The translations under genes and the position numbers were made by a program. The notes below the pieces were generated by a model. The model was not told where the DNA came from. It made no database searches and worked only from the letters and a program-made list of their open reading frames with translations. A stretch of 64,000 nt of DNA from Podospora bellae-mahoneyi (lineage: Eukaryota > Ascomycota > Sordariomycetes > Sordariales > Podosporaceae), in assembly GCF_035222275.1 (NCBI RefSeq), contig NC_085885.1:3410001-3474000 (forward strand), given 5' to 3'. Positions 56,534-64,000 of the stretch are shown here, piece after piece (the stretch's first letter is position 1; each line of letters begins with the position of its first letter).

Positions 56534-56875
56534 TGTCACACGGCAAAGGCCAACCACCTGCAACCACGACTAACAACACTATCAATATCACCGTAAGGAG
56601 GGGTATCTGCAAGTTGTGAGCCTCTCGTTGAAGTGACGCAGGCAATCAAAGGCACGGCGGGTATTAACGGATTACTATTGGCCCAGAGAGATATCGAAGG
56701 ACTTGGCAGAGGCCTGAGGCATGAAGGCACGGACCAGTTGAACAGGGAGATAAATACGCGTTCAGGATCACTGTATTACTCTGAGTTTTCCTTCATCAAG
56801 GACTTCGAGGCCATTGAAGATTATTACTGGAATTGAACTATTTGTTCCAAGCCCTGTATCACAGCCCTTGTCACA
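56534..56875 (+). repeat. 3' LTR of the Ty3/Gypsy remnant
   Basis: 342 bases, TGTCACACGG to TTGTCACA, preceded by a polypurine tract (GAGAAGGGGGGAGATGG). Slightly shorter than the 5' copy because of small indels. Confidence 0.93.
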
Positions 56876-57429
56876 GGTAATGAGTTGAGGTTGGCCACAC
56901 ACCTCGTAATTCCCTTTCTTGAGGTTGGTCGTGCGAAAGTCAGCAAAGGGGTACTTGGCTGGGAATTGATCTGGTGTCTTCGGGAAAACGAAAGAGGCGG
57001 CGATGTAGAGTTGGAGCTTTGTGAAAAGAGTATCATCGAGCGAGAAGCCATGAGTGCCGTCTACATCGGCTCCTACTGTCTCCTGATACACGATTCGTAT
57101 CCCAGTTGCTGTCGGCTGAGCTTGCCGAAGAAAAGTAAGAGCCTGCTCCCCAAAGGTATCCAGATCGGCTTGAGGGGCAAGAACTTGGACGGTCGCCATA
57201 TTGAGATGCAATCCAAACTGTCCTTGACAAGTGAAGCTTCGATACGGTCTGGCAGAAGCGAAGGAGCAGAGCCTTCATGTACGTCTTCTTCAAAAGTAAT
57301 GCCCACCTCAGCTTTCGAGGCCTTTGTCACCCATCTGTCATCATTCAGTTCATGCGAACCATTTCTATAAGGCAAACGCCGCTGTGTCCTTTTCTCTGAC
57401 TTGTGGCATTTGATGCTGACCAACTCCAC
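56768..57429 (-). CDS. Unrecognised host gene whose end runs into an LTR
   Basis: The clear part (57211-56876) reads NMATVQVLAPQADLDTFGEQ, LTFLRQAQPTATGIRIVYQE, GFSLDDTLFTKLQLYIAASF and YEVCGQPQLIT, helical with an amphipathic C-terminal half. Upstream to 57429 other frames look coding, so an intron or start is unresolved. After codon ACC (56878-56876) the frame enters the 3' LTR of the retroelement and ends 35 codons later at 56768. On the far side of the element, from 55477, the same frame would read LHEDSDY and then TAA. The insertion therefore hit seven codons before the original stop. Family unknown. Only seven native residues are displaced, so the protein may still work. Confidence 0.55.
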
Positions 57430-58445
57430 CTAGCCCTTCGTGTTCAGGTAATCCGCAACTTGCAGCAAGTCGCCTTCTAGGCAACCATTTTTGTTGGGAT
57501 GCACTATTCTTATTGGGGGACTGAATTCTCGTAGGGAATTGCGTCATCACTGTCTTGTTATTTATTGGACCTTTGAGTACTAGGTACCTCCTTAGCCATA
57601 TTCAAATGATGTCGGGACACGAAAAGTAAAAGTCTGGAGTCAAATTTCTTTCCTCCCACAACATGTTGCTCAATTTTCCCGCAGTTGCCTTGCAAAGTAC
57701 CCCCCCAGCCGATGCTTCACAAGGCTTTAGTTTGGAGAGATCATGGCTTTATACCCAATGGTTTCAAAACACGCAGGTATTTTGGATTGTAATGGTCTGG
57801 AACGCACAGCTTCTGTTGAGACTCGATGCAGCCCGATATCGATATTCGAGTCTCTTTCTCTCCCAGTTGGAGCAATTTCACACCGCAAACCTACTTGAGC
57901 CAATGTCGACTTTGCCAAGCGATCTGAGGGACTTTACCAGACTAGTCCAGCTGGGCTGATGTCGATGTCGGATGGCGGATTGGTGAGGACTGCAGATAAA
58001 ATGTAAGCCACTTGGGCCCAATATGGCCAGTATTAGGGCGAACCGAAATTGGTGTGGCTCGGGGGTTCGCTCTGTCGATTCGACGGCAACTGGCTACGAA
58101 AGAAGCACTTGCAGCGGCTTGTTTGAAAGTAGAATAGGTAGGTTTTGAGCATACATGCGGCTAAAGAGCAGCGTCTTCTAGGCAGGCAGGCATGATGGAG
58201 AGGTGTTGAGGGGAGAGACCTGCTAGGTTCAGACAAGCAAGTACCCAGAAATGAGCAGGCGTGATATCAGGAGAGAAATGAAAGGCAAAATATTATTGTT
58301 CTTTAGTTTCTGACCAAAAGATTGGAAAAAGGTGGACTTTTGGTCTTGCTCGATTCTTGCCATCAATGCCTTCCTTGCCTTGCATTGCTTTTGATACAGT
58401 CCAGTGCTTTTAGAGTGTCAAGAAGTAGGACTGTCTCTTTGCATC
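57430..58445. other. Region upstream of the long helical gene
   Basis: Possible divergent promoter. One frame at 57663-57959 (MLLNFPAVALQSTPPADASQ, 98 residues) has some protein-like composition (LYTQWFQNTQVFWIVMVWNA) but no family, so it is not called as a gene. No repeats seen. Confidence 0.4.
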
Positions 58446-60930
58446 ATGAACTTCAAGATTGCGTCGGACCAAATGGTCAATGGTTTTATTCTGCAAGAGA
58501 AGACCTTTGCCACAGACTACGCTGAAGCAACGTATCTCGATGCGGACAGTCGTATGGTATGTGGGCTTCGGGCTCTTTTAAAGTTAATGTTTGACAGGGC
58601 TGACAGAGCGGCCAGGTTTATCTCCGCTCTCCCGTCCAGCGCCTGAACGAGTCCCTGGCACAGGCCAACCGTCTTGTCAGAGATGCCAATTTGAATACCG
58701 CCCTTCGTCGACTTGTGGTGTACTGTGACACGCTAGAGATACCCGAAAATGTTGTCGTCGCTCATGACGACCTAGCCAACGATATAGACCTTCGCATTTT
58801 TGCCCGCAAGTTACAGTGCCTCGCCGATGCTAAAAATGCCCTCAAAATGAGTCTATCGACCACTTGTATTCTCGATATCTTCAGATATTCGTTGCCTGCT
58901 AGCTTTGGTGTCAACTTCATTTCGACCGATGGATCCTCCAGATCCATGTCGCTTTCTTAGACCGGGATAAATGGGGCATCCAAGTGGTCTGGACGGGAGA
59001 AGACTTCTACACGGAACAATTTGAACCCTCGATGCTCGACATGTCTACAGCAGACTACCTGGACCGTTTGAGACCCGATGGAACGGTCGAAGCCGAATCT
59101 TATATCAACGACAATCTCCCACGACTTGTATACTTTCAGTTTCTCGTTGCTGCTTCGATCCTCCATACAGATCGTCAGCTTTCACTCGAGATTCTCAACT
59201 GGGTGTGTAACCTTAGCGCATCGCCGACTACAGTTAGTCTCAACATTCAAGCCTCGTCGTTACACAATACCCTTATTCTTTCGAATACCCACAACATCTT
59301 TAATGTGCCGTCCGTCAACATCTACGCCAGCAAGCAAGTGTTGAAGTCTCGACTCATCGTGGCGAAAGCTTTAGAGGATGCGTTCCGAAGCTTCGCGGCT
59401 CAGGACACCACCAGAGGTAACTTCGCAGCTCTGACAGCCAACATGCTCGCACGCAGCGAGGATGCCATTACCGAATACCAGGTTCTCGAGGCTTTGGCTC
59501 AAAAGGGGTACGAAGCGGCGGTGAACGCCAACAATGTGGCCCAAAAGCGTTTCCTGGAGAACGAAAAGTCTCTCGACAAGGTCCAGAAAGATTTGAACGC
59601 TGGTATCGATGCATGGAGCAAGAAAAAGGAGCAAGAAGCCGTGGTGGGCGTATGCAAGGCCGTCGTAGACGTTTTCGGTGCGGTGGCCGCGACAGTCGCT
59701 ACAGGAGGTCTTGCAGCACCCTCAATTGGCGCCGCCATCAATTCAGACGTGGGAGTAACCAAGACGCTAACTGAGATCTTTAAAAAGCTAAAGCAGTTTT
59801 ACGAGGAGATCAAGCCTGTGATTGAGTCTTTGACGAAGCTGGCTGGTGAGGTGGCCGGAGTTGTAGCGACTCTTGAGGCAGCAAAGAAACATCGCGACGA
59901 GACTGCAGTGCAGCGTCCTGATATGGACATGGATGTGTTCAACGCAACCGCCCTGTGGGACATTTTTCGTGAGCAGGTCGATGACATGGAGAAAGCCATT
60001 GCGAGTGTCGACTGTGACGGGAAGCGAGAATACTTTCTCTCCCTCCGCAAATTGGCTGTCAATGGCAAGACCTATCTGCAAACACAGGAATACCTGTGCA
60101 GGCGTGGCGATGATCTTGCTGTCGTGCTCGTCAAGCTGCAGCGCCGCGACCAGGCCCGCCTCACTCTCTCTACTACGACCCTGATGCAGCAAGACGCCGT
60201 GCTCGACATCTTGCGGCGTGCCATGTTCGACCGTCTCTTGTCGATTCGCTCTTTGATTTTTCTAGACTTCCAGTCATATTCTGAGGCCTACATGCTCCAT
60301 GCCCTCACACCTTACTCCCCCATCGCTTTCTCGCCTGTTCAGCCAGTTGTGGATTTCCTGGACGCTGCTGCCAAACTCCAGGGCAGCGTTGCCGCCTTTG
60401 GATTACGCGTCCAGATCCAGAACCGCCGTTTTGTAATTCGCACACTTGGAAATGCTACGGACGCAACGGATTCGCGAGCGCAATTGGGTGCCGGGCAATC
60501 GGTTACGGTCTCGCTTCGCCCAGGTCCAAACATCTTCAACGGCTTCAGCCGTATCCGTGTCAGTCGCGTTCGATGCTATCTTGATGGGGTGAAGACGGTT
60601 TGCCCACCCACGGGGATTGACACCTTGAGGTTGTATCTCAAGACACCAGGCCGCTTTTCCGATATCGCGTTGCCTGGCGCCCGGACAGACAGGGTGCCAA
60701 ATTTCGTGGGAGATGCCCTTGCTCTGCTATTTGAGTACGTTCCTCTAGATGGGTCGATTGTCTGCGACAGAGAATACAGTCAACAGAGGGACTGCACGCT
60801 TCAAACACCGCTGACCGAGTGGGAGGTTTGTATTGCACCAGGTGGCCTTGAGGTGAAGGACCTTGACCTTGAAGAGTTGATGGGGTTGAGGATGGAGTTT
60901 TGGTGTGATGTGACCTTGGGCAATTTGTGA
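58446..60930 (+). CDS. Unrecognised long helical protein with a central Ala/Gly-rich hydrophobic segment; 5' model unresolved
   Basis: The main uninterrupted frame runs 58984-60930 (649 residues to TGA). Coding-like sequence begins at ATG 58446 (MNFKIASDQMVNGFILQEKT) but the reading there is divided, by introns or damage I cannot resolve. I give no joined model. The body is mostly helical: a long amphipathic stretch (GYEAAVNANNVAQKRFLENE, KSLDKVQKDLNAGIDAWSKK), then a hydrophobic, Ala/Gly/Val-rich segment (VDVFGAVAATVATGGLAAPS), then more helices (LTEIFKKLKQFYEEIKPVIE). The C-terminal ~200 residues are beta-rich (GAGQSVTVSLRPGPNIFNGF, SRIRVSRVRCYLDG). Long helices around a hydrophobic hairpin recall alpha-helical pore-forming proteins, but this is only an architectural resemblance. 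No named family recognised. Confidence 0.6.
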
Positions 60931-61471
60931 TGGTGCTCAAGTTGTGAGAGATGCTAGTAGTATTCAAAATACCAGATAGACAACAACAACAACAAGCTTA
61001 CATTTGGTCGGGCGATATGACGCCTTCAAGGGAGCAACATCATCTGGGAAAGGGCTCTTCATCGTTTCCGCCCCCACGTCACTGTCGTTCGTTCTTTCCC
61101 AACGTCAACAATGGATACGGCAGCCGGCTAGAAATACCTTGAATTGCAGCCTGGGTGACTCTTCATCCCATCTCTGGCGGTGACAAACAGGTCAGCACAC
61201 CGAATCAGCCCACCACAATGAGATTACATGATGACGGACAATGTAAACTACCCGCCTTCTCCCTTCACATGCCTGAGGACAATATCTCCCGTGACCACTC
61301 GGCAGCTCTCGACTAAAGCTGCAGCAGCTTCTGCGCTTTTTCCTCTCTCCACCACACATTACAAACTTCATACACTTTACAATACCACCATTCCCCGCGA
61401 TTCAACTCGCGGTTCAGCATCTCGACCACACCTCAATTCATTTTCATCACCAAAGACCACAAACCATTACT
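60931..61471. other. Intergenic region, no gene seen
   Basis: Upstream region of the Gly/Ala-zipper gene. A CAA run (about 60981-60993) and CCA/TTCATCACC leader-like sequence before 61472. No coding frame. Confidence 0.45.
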
Positions 61472-62115
61472 ATGCCCTGCCCGTGTGGTTGCCACCCCTC
61501 GTACGGGATGCCCGTCCAGCTTCAGCCTCAGATGTGCTGTCATGGGTATGTGTCCGACAACATGTCCGGCGTCATGAAGCAAGTATTCCATATCTCTGGC
61601 TTCCTCCTTGGCCACATGAAGACAAGAAAATTACCCCTCTAACTTATTTCTTCGACTTTCCAGCTATGCTGGAGCCTCAGCTGCCGGGGCTGCTGCTGGC
61701 GCTGCCTCTGGTGCCGCCTCGGGTGCCATATCCGGCGCTGCTGCCGGGGCTTTCGCGGGTGCTGCCGCCGGAGCGGGAGCCGCTGCTGGAGCCAACTTTG
61801 CCAACAACATGCGGCCCATGACCCCAGCTGCCATGACAATGCCAATGATGGGGTAGTAAGAACCGCTCCCATGCTGACAAGAACAAAAAATTCGAAAGAT
61901 TAACTTGTATGTCCAGCAGCATGGGTGCCGGACCTGTCTCCATGACCGCTCAGTCCTTTGTTTACACTTCTCCCGTCGGGCCCAACACGGGCATCCCGAT
62001 CCAGATCACGTCCTTTTACCCCATTGGCACATTTGTTGGCCCTGGCGGACCTGTCCAGGCGCCTATGAACGGCTACGCGCCTCCGATGGCCATGCCCGTT
62101 CGCCTAGCTCCTTAG
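61472..62115 (+). CDS. Small protein with Cys-rich N-terminus and Gly/Ala zipper
   Basis: Three exons: 61472-61545, 61664-61852 and 61917-62115. The introns are 118 bases (GTATGT donor, CTAAC branch site, TTCCAG acceptor) and 64 bases (GTAGTA donor, TTAAC branch site, GTCCAG acceptor). Both junctions keep frame and the product has 153 residues. The first 25 residues are Cys-rich (MPCPCGCHPSYGMPVQLQPQ then MCCHG). A roughly 42-residue run of Ala/Gly/Ser follows in a GxxxG/AxxxA pattern (AGASAAGAAAGAASGAASGA and on), then a Met/Pro-rich end (NNMRPMTPAAMTMPMMG). Exon 3 reads AQSFVYTSPVGPNTGIPIQI and NGYAPPMAMPVRLAP. The zipper is long enough to pack in or on a membrane. There is no signal peptide and no named family. 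The second donor is unusual, but the exon otherwise ends at a TAG. Confidence 0.7.
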
Positions 62116-62991
62116 ACCGCTGCTGGATTTGATCAATGGAGGGAGCATAAGAGAGGGGATCTGGTTTCGAGTTAGATTTTTGAATGGCCTTGCACATTGA
62201 GGTTGGGGATAGGGGTTATGAATCTAGTTTTCTTTTGTGCAGGGACACGTTAGTTGCTTGGGTTTATAGCGTCCTCTGGTATATTCGTGAGAGGGATATG
62301 AGGAAATAAACATTGTTAGTTTTGAAGGCCTCGTCGCTGTGCGGAAGTGATGTAAGTGTGAGCGTTTGTTGCAACCCCTAATCGCGAAAGGAACCAGCCG
62401 GGCAGCAGGCTTGAGAGCGAAGTCACATGCAATCTGAGGGCATTGGCAACTCTTGAGGCTTGTGAAACCCATGTTTAAGAAGCCATCCCAACTTCGCAGC
62501 TCAACGGTGCGGGTCCTGTCGTTTGATAGAACGCGTCAACCGCGATCCTGCAAATCGAGGAACCCTTCCAGAATCTCGGGCATGGACCAATTATCACCAG
62601 TGTCAAAATTCAGGGGCAAAACACAACCCTAACCCTCCCCTCGGCATCGGACACCTTCCAACCTCCGGGCCGACCCCAGCGAGCACCGCTTCCTTCGCCG
62701 TCGGCGGAATTAACGGCGTCCGGCGACCAACACACAAATGCTGACCTGCCTCAGCTGGCGTTTTTTCGAGATTCTGTATGGTTGGTTCGGGATGTGCGGT
62801 CGGTTGTTTAAGTTGAGTTGACAGTTGACGAGTGAGATTTGGCTTAAGTCCGATAAGCCCCGGAAACAGCGACGCGGCCTGACAGACACCCTTGCCTTCT
62901 TTGAGCTTGGCCGGGTTCGAGTTGGCAGCTGCTTAAGCATAAAACCACACCCCCCCGCCGCTTCTTCACCTTGGCTGTTCGAGGTGTGTTC
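62116..62991. other. Intergenic region with a short telomere-like motif
   Basis: Promoter region of the NAPE-PLD gene. AACCCTAACCCT occurs near 62625-62636. No gene seen. Confidence 0.5.
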
Positions 62992-64000
62992 ATGATGGGT
63001 GTGGAACGGGTTCTGGGTCGATATCTTGTCAATCGGTTTACATCCTCGCCGTCGAAGAGAGCATTTTTCACGTGTAACCCTGCCCGGCCGAGGTTGGTTG
63101 GGTATTATTCGGCCCCTGCCACGAGAAGAGCAGCTATTGTTCCTGTCTCAACTGCTGTTGCCGCTGCTGCCACGATGGCTACCGCTGCGGGTGCGGTCGT
63201 GTACGAGAGTTCGGTGACGAAACCAGTCAGGGCAAGCAACCTCCCCGACGACGCAGCTTCAAACCCTCATCATGTTAAAGATGCGGGCGGGAGACATGTC
63301 AAGTTTCGGAATCCGTACCCCTCGGCGGGGGATCCAAAGCCGACGATGTTCCAGACCTTACGGGCAATCTTGACGTGAGTTTTACTACCCTCCCGTGATT
63401 GTTCACCACCATTCACTCACAAAGCAACGTAGCGCCAAACTCCAAGGAAACCTTCCCACACCCGACACCTCAGCAGCCAACATCCCCTCCTGCCCGCCAT
63501 CGTTCTCCCCCACGAGGGAAAACACCTCCCTCCGAGCAACCTGGCTCGGTCACGCATGCTACTACGTTGAGTTCCCCTCCGGTCTGAGGGTTCTCTTCGA
63601 CCCTGTCTTTGAAGACCGCTGTGCTCCCGTGCAGTGGTTCGGGCCGAAGCGCTACACACCTCCACCGTGTAAACTAGAGGATCTACCCATTGTCGACGCG
63701 GTGGTGATCTCGCACAGTCATTATGACCATTTGAGTTATTCTTCTATCAAAGACATCCAAAGCCACCATCCCAACGCCTGGTTTTTCGTCGGGTTGGGGT
63801 TGGAGAAGTGGTTCAAGGCTAGTGGGGTGGAAAAGGTGGTGGAGATGGATTGGTGGGAAGGGGTGAAGATGAGTTTGACTCCGGAGGGGGGAAAGGGACA
63901 GGGGGGGATGGAGGCGGAGATTACCTGTCTGCCGTGTCAGCATTCGAGCGGGAGGAATGGGCTTGATCATGACAAGACTCTCTGGGCGAGCTGGGGGGTT
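62992..64000 (+). CDS. NAPE-PLD-type phospholipase (metallo-beta-lactamase fold), 3' part outside the window
   Basis: Exon 1 is 62992-63374; a 58-base intron (63375-63432, GTGAGT donor, GTAG acceptor) is followed by exon 2 from 63433 to the window end. The start MMGVERVLGRYLVNRF is basic and Ala/Arg-rich, like a mitochondrial or membrane-targeting peptide, and a hydrophobic stretch (IVPVSTAVAAAATMATAAG) follows. The catalytic domain shows GRHVKFRNPYPSAGDP, ATWLGHACYYVEFPSGLRVL, DPVFEDRCAPVQWFGPKRYT and the metal-binding ISHSHYDHLS (HxHxDH). N-acyl-phosphatidylethanolamine phospholipase D hydrolyses NAPE to N-acylethanolamine and phosphatidate. The frame is open up to the window end, around the next metal-site region (CLPCQHSSGRNG). 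The substrate in fungi is not firmly established. Confidence 0.9.

Larger units (their letters stand above)
55478..56880 (+). mobile_element. Ty3/Gypsy LTR retrotransposon remnant (chromodomain group), internally deleted
   Basis: Two direct LTRs (55483-55833 and 56534-56875) flank about 700 bases of interior. The element is bordered by a perfect 5-base target-site duplication, GGTAA (55478-55482 and 56876-56880). LTR ends are TGTCAC...TGTCACA. A purine-rich tract just before 56534 is consistent with a polypurine tract. The interior retains only the 3' end of pol (integrase C-terminus and chromodomain). The LTRs are about four-fifths identical by eye, with dense differences in their middle, so the insertion is old. 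The element is broken and cannot move by itself; it is described as a fossil. Confidence 0.93.

Noticed and set aside
57663-57959. 98-residue plus-strand frame upstream of the helical gene
   Set aside because: Some protein-like composition, but no family, no supported splice to the next gene and no other evidence.

Overview
The window is nuclear DNA of a filamentous ascomycete, most likely a sordariomycete. Evidence: short introns (about 52-127 bases) with GTRNGT donors, CTRAY branch sites and YAG acceptors; fungal-only families (kelch/two-TM protein, DUF4291, Ser/Thr-rich GPI protein, DUF7704-like membrane protein); well spaced genes; a Ty3/Gypsy remnant with a chromodomain. Species-level assignment is inference.

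Layout. 1-137 is the 5' end of an NmrA-like oxidoreductase gene leaving the window on the left. 633-5451 is a decayed block: minus-strand kinase and ankyrin-like/membrane exons, and a plus-strand fossil of a HeLo plus pseudokinase protein. 5.7-11.9 kb holds dap1 (haem-binding MAPR), a Gln-rich small protein, a DUF4291 protein and a 939-residue unknown protein. 12.6-14.7 kb has two poorly preserved coding regions. 16-19 kb encodes a kelch propeller protein with two membrane segments, and 19.4-20.7 kb an unrecognised conserved-looking protein. 22.5-25.6 kb is def1 (CUE domain, Gln-rich), followed by a GTT microsatellite. 27.3-32.3 kb holds two housekeeping genes on the minus strand, glucose-6-phosphate isomerase and the AGC kinase Ypk1.

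34.3-40.4 kb is more variable: a small four-TM protein, a cytochrome P450 carrying a one-base deletion, a roughly 560-base terminal-inverted-repeat element, and a repeat-rich GPI-anchored wall protein. 43.6-48.4 kb encodes a full ABCC transporter (about 1559 residues, three exons), and 49.8-50.8 kb a single-pass Cys/Ser/Thr-rich surface protein. 52.3-52.9 kb is an SRPBCC (polyketide cyclase-like) protein.

54.3-61 kb looks accessory. Two unrecognised minus-strand coding regions are separated by an internally deleted Ty3/Gypsy remnant, which landed seven codons before the stop codon of one of them. To its right is a long plus-strand gene for a helical protein with a central Ala/Gly-rich hydrophobic segment. 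61.5-62.1 kb encodes a 153-residue Cys-containing, Gly/Ala-zipper protein in three exons. The window ends inside a NAPE-PLD-type metallo-beta-lactamase-fold phospholipase gene.

Main points for a second look: the TIR element; the P450 one-base deletion; two in-frame (60 and 63 base) introns in def1; the LTR insertion that rewrites a host C-terminus; the Gly/Ala-zipper gene; and the unidentified helical gene at 58.4-60.9 kb. No tRNA, rRNA or CRISPR was seen.
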